A stretch of DNA of 64,000 nt, from assembly GCA_034440575.1 (NCBI GenBank), contig JAOTOL010001313.1, positions 62,001 through 126,000 of the forward strand, in the 5' to 3' direction. A program made the position numbers and the translations under genes. Within the stretch, counting starts at the first letter, position 1; the number at the start of each line of letters is the position of its first letter. This document shows, one piece after another, positions 36,803 to 49,212 of this stretch. The notes beneath the pieces are model-generated. The model did not search any database. It had not been told where the DNA came from and worked only from the letters and a program-made list of their open reading frames with translations. The DNA is from Imbricaverruca yamaguchii. Lineage: Eukaryota > Arthropoda > Thecostraca > Neoverrucidae.

Positions 36803-38056
36803 GTGTGTGTATGCCAGCCATTTCGCGTTATGAAGTGGAAATATACGAAAACTTCCGGCAATTTCGGAAGCATTTGAACACGAGGGAGAGGGTGACTTCG
36901 GAACGATGGTGATAGATTTGGCACCTTCGAGCGTCAAATTAACACGCGTACGTCCGGGGGACAGATATCTTCCCCCTGTGGTTTTTCATAATTTGCCGCC
37001 GTACTAATCGAGTTAACAAGGCCAAACTTCGCATGGCTATTCCTTTGCCTTTTTCGCATATTCTCATACATTTTAACCCTGGGTCATCTTAGGTCAGGTC
37101 TCCAGGTCAGGCAAAGTGACACAACTACACTCATTTGTAGTGTAGACTACAACTACACTCACTCACAACTACATCAGGTGGGATAATTTCACAATAATTG
37201 GGCGACTGATTTCAAACTTATAACACGTCATGATCTCGTCAGGGACCATAATATACTTTTTTCGTGCCATTGACCTGAGGTCAGGTCGCTGCCATGGCTT
37301 CCCTATTATAGGGCTATGGTAAAATATACAAATGTTTCCTGGTTACATATTTGCTCTCGGAATGATCAAACAACGGTTGTGGCGTGCAGTTGGAATCTAT
37401 CCACAATGTTACCGCTGATATTTTTGCTGAGTGACCTCACCAAGGTCATCGGAGGTCACCTGAGATCACTACACATTTCTGCACATCATATCGCACTGCA
37501 TTGAGCTAGAAGGCTGAAATTATCGTCATTGTGGTTGTATTTCCAAGACATGTCGATTGATACATTACATGCCCTCCCTAGGTTACTTCATAACCATGAC
37601 CTGAGGTCATAGACCTGACATTAAATCACACCGCCTATTGTCGATAGCACACTTCAGGGACTGTCGAATAGCGTTCGCCGTTTGTTTCAATCTGTTGCAG
37701 GTCCTGAGATATGTGTCAATATCTGAGAGTCCAACTCGATCTGGTCGAATTTGATCTATGATGACCCAGTGACCTGAATATTGACCTGAGAGAACAAATG
37801 ACCGAAACACTTTTGATAGAGCCTGTCACCAGCTATCCAACGCCGCTTTCAGTTTGTAGCTAGCTAGCATAGTTCTAGAGACCTTATGGAGGGGCAGACA
37901 TCTCCCCCGGGCACGCGAAGTTGGCGCGGACCGCCGGACGTGCGCGTGTTAAGTTGTTCATACTCATCTTAACATAAAATAATGGTGAATACTTAGGAAA
38001 AATACTGGTCGAAATCCGGCGATTTGTTCTGCCTCACCTGACTTTGGTGCCACGGA
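36803..38056. repeat. Same dispersed repeat, interrupted by a TTAA element
   Basis: The left part ends CGTCAAATTAA at 36942; the right part resumes TTAAGTTGTTCATACTC at 37949. The two parts are colinear with the copy at 36.0-36.3 kb, which shows exactly what was inserted. Confidence 0.82.
36943..37948. mobile_element. TTAA-flanked non-autonomous DNA transposon, 1006 bp
   Basis: The ends are CACGCGTACGTCCGG and, inverted, CACGCGCACGTCCGG. TTAA lies on both sides (36939-36942 and 37949-37952), and an empty site exists at 36.2 kb. There is no transposase. The interior is rich in TGACCT/AGGTCA hexamers, including TGACCTGAGGTCA twice (near 37,271 and 37,598). piggyBac or Kolobok are the likely classes given TTAA; I cannot decide between them. 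Confidence 0.85.
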
Positions 38057-38216
38057 CCGCCCCTGTAATTCATCATGCTTCTTCAAAACATGATGAAAAT
38101 ATATTATATTGCTTTCGGGCGTAATTGATGGCTTAAAAAGCGGTGAAATAAAGTAATGGCATTTAAAGTGCCGTAGCTAGTACTTGGTAATATTCGTAAC
38201 CGCTGTGCTTTGCTGC

Positions 38217-38360
38217 TGTAACCCGCCCCGTCTCGGGGGTCTTCAACCGTCCCCCTCAGGTTTTTCGCGGATAGCGGACGAACGGCGCGCGGCAGCGCGC
38301 CCAAATTTGACATACCTTTTCCCACATCAATTTGACATGCTGATTCAAAATTTGTGAAGA
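38217..38360. repeat. Dispersed repeat with CCGTCTCGGGGG end
   Basis: AACCCGCCCCGTCTCGGGGG...GCGGACGAACGGCGCGCGGC...AATTTGACATGCTGATTC recurs near 48,350-48,500 (inverted), 49,213-49,350 and 55,370-55,525 (inverted). Several copies abut TTAA or a near-TTAA sequence, suggesting the end of another TTAA-type transposon. Confidence 0.7.
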
Positions 38361-38439
38361 CATGAATGTGACGGCGTGGTTTAACCTCGATGACCAAATG
38401 TCCACTTTAGATGATACTAGTAGGCTGTTATAGTTAAGC

Positions 38440-40970
38440 ATCGTCGTCATTGGCTCCATCACATTCATGGCTGGATTCCACAGCAGCTCAACCGAAAAAT
38501 TTCCCAATTTGCCGTCCGACCATTTTTTATTTTCTTGAAAGTTGTGTAGCGGTGGCTTCAAGGGCGAACGATTAATTTATGGTGAACAAAACATTCCCCC
38601 AAAAATATTTTTATAGATACAGTGCAAATTTCCAAAGGTCAGTGAGGGGGCCTAACTTTGACGACCCATAACTCCAAGGCTCACAGAGCCATTTCATTGA
38701 ACTTTTATTTGTTGAATTGGGATGAATTAAGAAACAAGTTTGCCATCTCAAATTTTCGATTTTCAATTTATTAGGTCACGTGACTCGGTGACCTAGTATT
38801 TGCGTCGTGACCTTGACCTTTTGGATGCTGAAGTTAAAACTTTCGTGTTATGAGCATTTGAGCTCCATTCATGCCTTTTCATATATTTAAATAAAGAGCG
38901 TGGGGTTCGACCTGCAAAAAACACGATGCCCGCTCCTTTCTGCTGTGACCCGTATAAGCGGCATAAGATGAAAGTGTATAAAGGTGTTAGACTAGCACCC
39001 AAGAATCTGGTCAAGACAGTCAATGATGCCCGGCTACGTGTTGACAGCTACCTGTGTGATACTTGCCGAAAGCGTCTAACGAGGGATCCAGGCAGCCTAC
39101 CAGAAGAGGAAAAACAGCTCCAGCTCAAGTGGCGATTGTTCCGCATCTGGAGATGGTGGTTCGTCATCCAGTTCTTCCGAAACGCCAGTGTCATCTCTAT
39201 CAAATGCAGAGGCATTTGACAGCACCACCGACTACAAGAGACGGTGTGCCATCCTAACGCTCTCACCGTTCACCCGAGAGAGGACCGCCGAGTTTTTTCG
39301 GAACCACACTTCGCACGGTGAAGAAGAGCCGAGAGTTAAAAGAGAAGTACGGAATCCTGCCGGACGTGTCGACAATGAATCGTGGCAGACAGGGACTCAC
39401 AGACGAGATAAAGAGCACGGTGCAGTCGTTCTACGAGAGCGATGAGGTAAGCCGGATGTGTCCCGGGAAGAAAGACTGCATCACGACTGGGGATTCGAAT
39501 GGCGGAAAGATGAAAGTACAGAAGAGGCTCATCCTTGGAAACCTCCGGGAAATATACCACTTGAAATATACCGATCTGACAAGAAAAACCCTGACATCGG
39601 GGTTTCGTCCTTCGCTGCACTCCGTCCAAAACACTGCGTGCTGGCGGGCGCGAGTGGTACGCACACAGTGTGTGTGTGTACGTATCATCAAAACTCTGCG
39701 CTTCTCCTGGGTGCTATGAACATATCTGGTGTCTTCTGCGATGACCTCATCGACACTGCTATGTGTGATTCAGAAAATCGTGACTGCATGATGGGTGAGT
39801 GTAATAAGTGTCCCGGCGAGGAAGGTGTGATGAACATGTTGAACATACTAGTCTAAGAGCGAAACAATCACGACGTTGACAGTGAGGAGGAGGTCCACTA
39901 CAAGCCGTGGGACAGCACTGACCGCTGCACGCTCCAAGAAATCGTCGCAAGCCAGGGCGAGTGCATCGAAAGACTGAGCTCCGCCATAGTGAAGCTGACA
40001 AGTCATCACTTCGAGGCGAAAGCTCAGTCAACGCACTTCAAGCATCTGAAAAAGACCGTTAAAGATGGCGAAGTTAATGTCCTAGGAGACTTTGCCGAGA
40101 ACTTCTCCTTCGTAGTGAAGGATGCCGCCCAACGTTTTCACTGGGACGCAGCGTAGATCACCGTGCACCCGTTCGAGGTGTACCGGCGCCAAGACGGAGA
40201 GCAGCGACTCCAGAGATTCTACGTGATATCTGATGCCACAAAGCATACAACTAGCACTGCGCACGCCTTCCTGCGCCAACTGGTACCAGCAATAAAGGAA
40301 GAGGTTCGCGAGCTCATGAAAATTTATTTCATCATGGATGGATGCGCTGCGCAATACAAAACCAAGTACAGTTTCGCGAATGTGTCCTATCATGACATCG
40401 ATTTCCCCGGTGTGACATGTGAGTGGCACTTATTGCGAAGTTATCGACAGACAGGTGGCCCAAACAGCGTGTTGTGTCAGCATTGCGATGCCCAAAAGTA
40501 CTCTTTGTAGGTCGAACCCCACGTTTTTTGTTTATTTGTTTGAAATGGCCCGAATGAGGCTCAAATCGTTATCAGACGAAAGTTAAAATTTTCACAGCCA
40601 AAATGTCAAGGTCACGCAGCAAAGATATGTCACGCGTCCACATGACCTAACAAATGGAAAATCGAACATCCAAGATAGCAAACTTGTTCCTTGATTCATC
40701 TCAATTCAACCAAAAAAAGTTCAATGAAATAGCTCTCTTAGCCTCGGAGTTATGGGTTGTCAAAGTTAGGCCTTCTTACTGACCTTGGGAAATTTGCCAA
40801 GACTATATCTTGCGAAATATTTTTGGGGAATTCTTTTTCATCATAAATGAATTGTTCGCCCTTGAAAGCCTCGGTACTTAATTTTTCAAGAAAAAAATGG
40901 TCGGACGGCACCCACCGGTTGAGTTACCATGGAGTACCTCTGTGCCAATCGTGTAGACGATGCTAGCATG
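38440..40970 (+). mobile_element. DNA transposon with long (about 350-500 bp) TIRs and decayed ORF
   Basis: 38,509-38,925 matches the reverse complement of 40,505-40,911. Shared blocks include GCCGTCCGACC, CTTCAAGGGCGAAC, CCATAACTCC..GGCT, GAGCCATTTCATTGAACTTT and GTGGGGTTCGACCTRCA. Weaker similarity (ACTCAACCG, GCATCGTC) reaches outward to about 38,440 and 40,970; exact ends and TSD were not resolved. The decayed coding region lies between the TIRs. Confidence 0.82.
38926..40440 (+). pseudogene. Decayed transposon ORF (arthropod-type, DDE-like)
   Basis: In successive frames: CCDPYKRHKMKVYKG and YLCDTCRKRL (N-terminal Cys cluster), then FYESDEVSRMCPGKKDC, HCVLAGASGTHTVCVC, DSTDRCTLQEIV, VLGDFAENFSFVVKDAAQ, IYFIMDGCAAQYKTKYSF and CEWHL. 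I recall proteins with this order (GDF.ENYSF..QDA...DG..AQYK...EWHF) as repeated uncharacterised proteins in aphids and other arthropods, probably transposases. At least three frameshifts and an in-frame TAG near 40,156 break it here, and the expected C-terminal continuation after CEWHL is lost. Confidence 0.8.
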
Positions 40971-40984
40971 TGACAATATGGCAA

Positions 40985-41095
40985 CTCTACGGAGTACTAA
41001 TATCGTAAGCAATGATATAGTGTATAAATAAATATAGGATTTCCTCGGAGTACTAATGTCGTAGGCCATGATGCAGTGTGTAAATACAGGAACTT
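40985..41095. repeat. Tandem duplication of about 56 bp
   Basis: CGGAGTACTAATATCGTAAGC...ATAGTGTATAAATA (from about 40,989) recurs with few changes at about 41,046. It lies just outside the right TIR of the preceding element. Confidence 0.75.
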
Positions 41096-43493
41096 GAGGT
41101 ATTCAACGAAAAACGGAGTAGCCAAAAGGAAATTAATTATTTGACTAATTTGAGCGACTACGATGCAAGAATAGAAGTGATAAGCTACTGACCAGGCCTT
41201 GTCATCAATACTCAGCACCAACTGGTGTATCTACCTTTCAGAGGTGCAAAAAAGTACCCCCTTACACTCCATGGGGGGTAGCAGATGGACTGAAAACGTG
41301 CAATTCCTTCGTAGCACAATCTTGTCGAAAACATTAGTAGCTCCCATTGAGTGAAAATGGATGTTCCACGCAGTTGAAGATTCATACCTAAATTGCATGA
41401 ATTAACTTGGACAAATTGATGCAGAGATGGATCCATCATTTTTCAGAGAGGGAGGGCAGTTTTCTGGAATAGCGCCAATTCTTCGGAGAGGTACCATTGC
41501 GAATGCCCCAAGAAAATGTCCACCCATTTTTCTGTCTTCGACACACTCATATATGTGTTAAATAGTAAATTTAATCGTTGGGAGTAGCACGTTAAGTCGG
41601 CGTTGCTGTGCAATCTTCACAAGGTGGGCATGTGGTGAGTGGTGGACCTGGTGTTTAGAAGCACTAAATTGTGATCCGAAATAAACTGGTGAATTTCGTG
41701 GCCTCTGGAGTCCGTCTGATCGCTTCGTCAGGAGGGTGCCTAGCATTAAAGTATCCCATAAGGAGGGCTGGTCCATTGCCTGAATCAGCATGTCGCTCAG
41801 GTCCTGTGGTGTTGGGGTTCCAGTTAGCGGTTAAATTTATAGTGTCATGACTGTGGTTTGGCAATGGACAATTTTGAGGCTGACTGTTACGAAGTTCAGG
41901 GGAGAGTTTACCGTCACTCGACGATGAGGCATGCTGTTAGCGATTACCATGGCTGCGCCCCAATTCCTATGTGGACCGCATACATTATCGACATGAAAAA
42001 TACAACCTGGAATTGTGTTCCAAATAGAGTCAGAGTTTTGAAAGTGAATTTCTTGGAGCGCAGTTGGTAATGGTTTTTGTTGCTGGAATTCTGATTTCAC
42101 CAACAGTAAGACAACACTCATGGAAGTAGCTGGTTGGAGTCAGGGCTTGCGTTACGCTACATTTGTCTCGGTGTTTATCCTGTTTACCACGTCCTTTATG
42201 CTGTACCCATCCTTTATTCCCTTAACCACCGACTCGAGAGACTAGCGAAGTCAGGCGACCACCGGCCGAATACAACTCTGTCATTCCCGTTCCTGCCCTG
42301 TTCATGTGCCACGCGCTTTACTGTCGTGCGCAACTCCTGTGCCGTGATTGTCATACCATTAAATTCCGTCAGAGCTTTGTGGCAATGACGTGCAGCAGCA
42401 CATTCTTCCAGCGCAGCAAGTGGTCACGCCGATTGAGTAGGGTTGGATAATCTACCAACCCACACAGCCCACGGCACCCCATCGCTAAGCTGATGTCCCC
42501 CAAGAGACAGCCGGAATGATTCGCACACGTAATGTCGTGCCGAATTCATAGACGGCGCTAGGGGAACCACGTAATGGAGAATCAGGCTTAACATGCTTAG
42601 AGTCATCGCAGTCTATTCGGAGTACGGCACTGAGTACCCAATACGATTAGCCATGTTCCGAGGCGAGTCAATACACATAACGAAGTGTGCAACGGACGAT
42701 GCAACCTATCCTTTCCCAACAACTTGCAACACCGGATGGTAATGTAGGCGAAGGTACTAACATATCGTGGTGGCACGCGTGTTAGTCAGGTAGGAATGCA
42801 CTAATGATCATTAATTAGGCCAGCTGCCAGCGGTACGACTGGGAAATAAGAGTTAAGTTTCAGTAATCGTAGAAATGAAGTCATGTTTCCGATGTCGACC
42901 CAAGTTGTAGAGGAAAATGCCAGTGGTCCTGGATTACGTGCCCAGTGGCTCCTTCCCCTGCTAGGAAGCGAATCTTTTCTCCTGATAATTCACCATTACA
43001 GAAACAGCAACATGTTCGGACAAAGTCCAATTCAAGACATCTTAATACAAATCAAATCAGATTAAATTCGTAAGATGTGCTGCTAAAAGCGATATCATGC
43101 TGGATGATTGGAGTACAACTAAAATAGCACCACCGAAATAATGCGCAATGTTTTAAGATGTGTTCCAGGCGACATTTACACATTAATCATGGAGAAGGTC
43201 AGCAACAATCATTTTTTTGGCAAATGTAAGCGGCTTGGATGGAACCTTGAGATTCATATTTAAATGATAGTTGAGTTGAAGTATGGATGCATGTTGAGCC
43301 TAGATCTGTGATATCTGTTTTATTAAAAAGGGAAGGTGATTCATTCTCATTTTCACTGTGGTCAAAAATAAATATTTCGAAACACCATCACACACTCTTG
43401 CATATATATCAGCACAGCATACTGCAAAATGTCCCATCTCCATAGCAATATTACGGCCACTTCCAAATGAGAGCTCGCCACTATTCAGCCTGG

Positions 43494-44237
43494 GCAGCTA
43501 CCTCACAAGTGGTGGGACTGTTATCCGTCCTCACGGTCACTCGCAGGCAGAGTCGTATGCTACCCCACGAGTGGTGGGACTGTTATCCGTCCTCACGGCC
43601 ACTCGCAGGCAGAGTCGTATGCTACCCCACGAGTGGTGGGACTGTTATCCGTCCTCACGGTCACTCGCAGGCAGAGTCGTATGCTACCCCACGAGTGGTG
43701 GGACTGTTATCCGTCCTCACGGCCACTCGCAGGCAGAGTCGTATGCTACCCCACGAGTGGTGGGACTGTTATCCGTCCTCACGGCCACTCGCAGGCAGAG
43801 TCGTATGCTACCCCACGAGTGGTGGGACTGTTATCCGTCCTCACGGCCACTCGCAGGCAGAGTCGTATGCTACCCCACGAGTGGTGGGACTGTTATCCGT
43901 CCTCACGGCCACTCGCAGGCAGAGTCGTATGCTACCCCACGAGTGGTGGGACTGTTATCCGTCCTCACGGTCACTCGCAGGTAGAGTCGTATGCTACCCC
44001 ACGAGTGGTGGGACTGTTATCCGTCCTCACGGCCACTCGCAGGCAGAGTCGTATGCTACCCCACGAGTGGTGGGACTGTTATCCGTCCTCACGGCCACTC
44101 GCAGGCAGAGTCGTATGCTACCCCACGAGTGGTGGGACTGTTATCCGTCCTCACGGCCACTCGCAGGCAGAGTCGTATGCTACCCCACGAGTGGTGGGAC
44201 TGTTATCCGTCCTCACGGCCACTCGCAGGCAGAGTGG
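43494..44237. repeat. 62-bp minisatellite, 12 copies
   Basis: The unit is GTCGTATGCTACCCCACGAG / TGGTGGGACTGTTATCCGTC / CTCACGGCCACTCGCAGGCAGA. Copies are almost identical; one site alternates C/T (GGCCAC or GGTCAC). Because 62 is not divisible by three and the unit lacks stops in all plus frames, three overlapping long open frames appear, all probably meaningless. Confidence 0.97.
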
Positions 44238-45439
44238 CATGCGTCAGTGACCCGGCGCACACTCCGCCCGAGTATACAGCGGCCTCGCAGCTTGTGCAGT
44301 CCTGCAGACGGCGACCTGATGCCATCTGCATACGTTCTGTTCAGTGGACGTTTTATGTGCCCGGCTGCCGCCATAATCAGCTCCCAGGGTATTGGATTTA
44401 GCAGTAGATAAAGCATAAATGCGTAATTGAGCTAAAAGGGCAGCTGATCGTTTTCGTTGCCAGCAGCGCGCCTGTAAAGAGTTCAGTCCTCTCATACTGG
44501 TAGCGGTAAAAGGCCCTCGTTACATCGACATAACTCCAGACCTGGCAACGAAATCCACTGAAATATACACAACGCGGTGCATAATTTTACATGTAATTAC
44601 TGGCGGGTGATAACAGCATGTAACAACACTGGTGTGTAATTACCAGATGTAGTCATATGTAACTAGCAGGCTAACTAGTTAATTGGGTAAGTCTGGGTCC
44701 CGCAGACTACATCTTTCTTTTAAAAATGCACGTACCGCGGAGAGAAAGACAACGCGATAGAGAAAAGGAAGACATGTGGGACGACCCGTGAAATATTTTT
44801 TTCTTCAAACTAGCGCATGCACTTTAGCAGAGGAGACAAGAGACATGCTAGGCTACGCCGCATGCATCAACTTCACTGTCAAGGACGAATATTCGTGTCA
44901 AATAAAACATAGCAGGTGGATGCAGCTGGAGCCAGACAGGGTCTGCGGACTAGCCAACAACTGACGAAGCGTCTGCGGCCACGACAGCAAGCTTTATCCG
45001 CACCCAGATTAGTGGTGTTTTCGGCTCTCCCCGCGGTCGGGCAGGCATGAGGAACTTCCGGAACGAGCCTGGCAGCCAGGCCACACCATGCTATTGTTCT
45101 TCTGCTTCAGGTGGCCCTGCATTCAGTAAGAAAATTCGTCCGAATTCGACTATAGGTAAACTCTCCATCAAACTTCAATTTCAGGACTGCCTGTCGTGAC
45201 CGTTTGGCAATGCTGCCAAATTGCCAATCATCCCCACAATAACTTCATTTGTCCTATGTTGATGGAAGGGACCTGAGGACATTTCCGGCGAATTATGCCT
45301 AACTTTGTCATCCAGACAAAAAAGCACGGTGTGTCTATGAATACATATTGATGAATATCGTGACGAAAAAGAGGAGGCATTTAGTAACCAACAATGATGA
45401 ATGCTGCCCTTCAGACGTCGTATTCTGACGACCATACAT

Positions 45440-46030
45440 GCGTCAGCCTCCACCAGCCAATGCAAAAACAAGTAAATGCAAACACCAGCCAATACAAACA
45501 CCAGCCAATACACACATCAGCTGAAACACATACCAGCCAATACACACACAAGCCAATACACACACTGGCCAATACACACATGAGCCGAAACGCACACAAA
45601 TAAATAGACACACCAGCCAATTCACTCACCAGCAGATACACACCAGCCAATACACACACCAGCCAATTCACTCACCAGCAGATACACACAACAGACAATG
45701 CACACACTAGCCAATACACACACCAGCCAATTCACACACCAGGAAATACACATACCAGTCAATACACAAATCAACCAATACACACACCGGCCAACACACA
45801 CACACACCAATCAATACGCACATCAGCCAATACACACACCAGCAAACATGCACGCCAGCCAATGCATACACCAGCCAATATACGCAGCAGCCAATGAACA
45901 CATCAGCCAATACAAATACCAGCCAATAAATACACCACCCAATACGCACACTAGCCAACACACAACCCAGCCAATACATCGTTGCACCAGCCAACGCACA
46001 ACCCAGCCAATGAATCGTTGCACCAGCCAG
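45440..46030. repeat. Degenerate 16-bp minisatellite (AGCCAATACACACACC)
   Basis: About 36 units of AGCCAATACACACACC and variants. Many positions vary, so it is older or evolves faster than the 62-bp array. Confidence 0.95.
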
Positions 46031-47270
46031 CAAGGTAAGAGGAACTAAAAGACGTGATAAGGAAAACAGAAGGCGACGCTGAGAACTCTAAATAAATATG
46101 ATTCCGGGAATATTGTTGCCTGTTTTGCATGTGGTGTCAAATATGTTGCATCCCATGAGGAATAGATGGAGTGTTATTTGTGCAGTAGCTAAGCCTGCAT
46201 GTCATGTGCATGCAGTCTGTCCGGCGACATTTGTAATTTGTGTCGAAAATAGGCCAGACGTAAGGCCGTAAACAGACGATGGATCAGCACGCCATACTGA
46301 ACCCTAATTGCCTGTCGCTTACTGTGTATGTCGTGATTGAAATACATATTCGGGTTTGATCATTTCATTTTCATTTTCTTGCCATTTGCAGTTGGGCGTA
46401 AATAGTAACAACAGACCGCGGCGTTGCTACAACCAACCCCACCCACAAACGCAGTATGTCTTTAACAGACGGCTCAGGGGCTGATGCAAGCGTTCATTTA
46501 CAGCAATTTGTGATGTAAGCGTTTTAAATATAACTTCCTGGCCATAATAGCTTTAGCGACATTCAGCAGAAATCTGAGGCAGGGAGGGGAGGAAATGTGA
46601 CGTAGGTCCATTGCCATTCAGTTTACTATTACGATTGCAGCTTAAATTAACGGATGTATACAGAAGTCCCAAAACCATTTCCTCGCGTTGCGAAAACGAA
46701 GTGTTATAAGCACTTGAACGTTATATAACGTTCAAATGTTATGTTGCTGAGGAGGAACCAGATTTTGTTTGCATTACGAAGGCATGGGTCAGTTAGGGAT
46801 ATTTTGGGATAACTTGCAGGACTATGAGATCCAGGAATACAATATGTTTTTATGCAATAGGGGTCCAGCAGTGAAAGGGGAGGTGTAATTATCTATGCGA
46901 ATAGCTTATTCAGTTCTCAAAAAGTAGCAGATGGGGTTTAAATGCATCTGTGGAATCCATTTGGCTTGATGACACTGGAAAAAAGAAACAGCAATAAACT
47001 GAGGATAGGAACTTTGTACCGATCACGAACCACGCCACATTCTTAGTAACTAGATATTGATAAGGTGATTTGCATGGAAATCAGTAGAAACTTCAGAGGA
47101 AATGCCTTATTCCTGGTGACTTTAATTTAAAAGGGTATGAAAATGTTGGTGTTGGCTCCCTACCATGCAAAATATTTTGGAAATGCCTTAAAGAGGACCT
47201 GTTCTTACCCCAGTTGTAACGGAGCTTACCAGGTATGGCTCATTCTTGGACCTCGTCTTCTCGGATTTAA

Positions 47271-49061
47271 CACGAGGCCTGGGGACCCTCTGAAAATTAC
47301 GCGCACTGGAGGGAGGTCGGATTCTGTCCCCCTCCCTCATAAGATCTCGGCTCCTATCAAAGTTCGAGCAACGAAATTCGCAGGGTAGACGGGTACGGTA
47401 GTGAGCTCTATTTCGTACAAATTTCATGACAGGTCAGTGTCTTCGAGGTCAAATGAGGTAAAAATTTCAAACATGTCTGGTTTTGCGTGGCTTGTCTTGT
47501 CATTGTTATGGAACGCTGTGATTGTGCCTAAGTGCTCCAAAATGGACATCAATGATGTGTTGTGCATTACTAATGATGCAATGCAGATGTTAGACCCAGC
47601 ATTTGATCTCAGGTCACCTATATAACAGCACTTTACCAGGTCATTACCTACTCCAGTTACCGAAACCGGGCTGCCCGCCCGACTACTCCGACAACAATGA
47701 CAAACAGTAGTTTACAGGATGTGTAGGGAGTAACATGCAAGGTGACATCAATCGCATGATAGTCATTTGCATTTATGAGAACATCCGAGTTGACCAAGTT
47801 TGGTTTCATTAACTTGCCATGAACTTGACCTGACTTGACCTCGGTGACCTAACATGACTCTGAAACTATAAAGCATAACAATATACATCAAACAAGTCGC
47901 TAGTGTTGCCAAGAACACCTTCCCTTTTATCAATATACGGGAAGCGTATCAGCACCGATTTTTTTGGTCTGACGCTTAGAAGATTATTTTACTTTAACCC
48001 GCGCCGTCTTTCCGGTCAGATCCAGTCTCGGAGGGTATGGTTAGTAACCCCCCCCCCCTCTATAATCCAAACTAAGCATCGCACGAAAACGAAAGAGGTG
48101 TCATCGGAAAGCGCTCGACGAGTAGGGTCCGGGTACATCCCCAGAACTATTTCCCCCAAAAGTGACGTCGCCAGGGGCTAGATTTTCACGACTTTTCACG
48201 ACTTACATTCCGTTTTGGCTCTGGGGAGTTCATTTTGGGGATATATGAGAGAAAACAAATTTGGAATGAGAAAAGGACAGCGAAATCGACCAGGGCCATA
48301 ATTGTGTTGGCCCCCCGAAGATAACAATTGCTTTTTTCAAATTTCAAAATTTTGAGTATTTTGAATCAGCAAGCCAAATTGATGTGGAAAAAGGTATGCC
48401 AAATTTGGGCACGCTGCCGCGCGCCGTTCGTCCATTATCCGCGAACAAGCTGAGGGGGGCTGTTGAAGACCCTTGAGACGGGAAGGGTTAACCCGTCTCG
48501 TCTCGGGGGTTGACATTTTTGAATTTTAAAAAAATACACATTTTATTTTTGATGGGCCAAATAAAGTTATGGCAGGGTCGATTTCGCATATCCTTTTCTG
48601 ATTCTAAATAAATTTTATTTTTTCATATATCTCCAAAATGAACTCCCCAGAGCCAAAAATATAATGTAAGTCGTGAAAAGCCGTGAAAATCTAGCCATCC
48701 TGGTTACGTCACTTTTGTGGGAAAATGGTTTTAGGGGTGGATCCGGACCCTACTCGTCGAGCGTTTTCCGATGACACCTCCTTCGTTTTCGTGTAACGCT
48801 TAGTTTTGATTTTAGAGGGGATTACTATCCGCCCCTCCCCCCCCAGACGAGGTGTGAGTATCTGACCGGAGAGACGGAACGGAGCACTAACTCTAAAAAT
48901 GTTCGGCCAATTTTCTTTTTTTTTCGTCCTTGAAACAACGCGCCGGTCATTTCTAAGCAGGTACGCAAACAATGGCGTATATCGCCCGGTAAAATATGGA
49001 GTTATCTACGAAAAACCGGAGGGATGGGCGGATTTCGCCACCACCCTTTCCAGGGGGCGTG
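47271..49061 (-). mobile_element. TTAA-type transposon (inverted relative to 6 kb copy), itself interrupted
   Basis: The ends are CACGAGGCCTGGGGACCC after TTAA (47267-47270) and CCAGGGGGCGTG before CTAA (49062-49065). The interior matches the 5.95-7.28 kb element in inverted orientation. Removing it and one TTAA restores the LINE frame across the junction (FSDL-SDLVQD). A palindromic element is nested in it at 47,996-48,886. Confidence 0.82.
47996..48886. mobile_element. Palindromic element with about 300-bp inverted arms
   Basis: 47,996-48,300 matches the reverse complement of about 48,575-48,886. Shared blocks: CTYTCCGGTCAGAT, AAAACTAAGC.TYACACGAAAACGAA, GAGTAGGGTCCGG, GGCTCTGGGGAGTTCATTTT. 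The left end CCCGCGCCGTCTTTCCGG follows TTAA. The centre (48,300-48,570) holds the CCGTCTCGGGGG-type repeat found elsewhere. Confidence 0.75.
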
Positions 49062-49212
49062 CTAAGTGACTTAGTTCAAGACTTGACTAGGAGAAACTCT
49101 GGCACAAGGTGGCCATGACATAATTAGATTCAAGCCACATGTAGTGGTAACTATTACGGATGATTTGGTAAAGTTTCCAAATTTTAACAGAGCATTCATT
49201 GACTGATGAGCG

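Noticed and set aside
43358..44411. Three overlapping plus-strand ORFs of 200-314 codons
   Set aside because: They are produced by the stop-free 62-bp repeat whose length shifts frame each unit.
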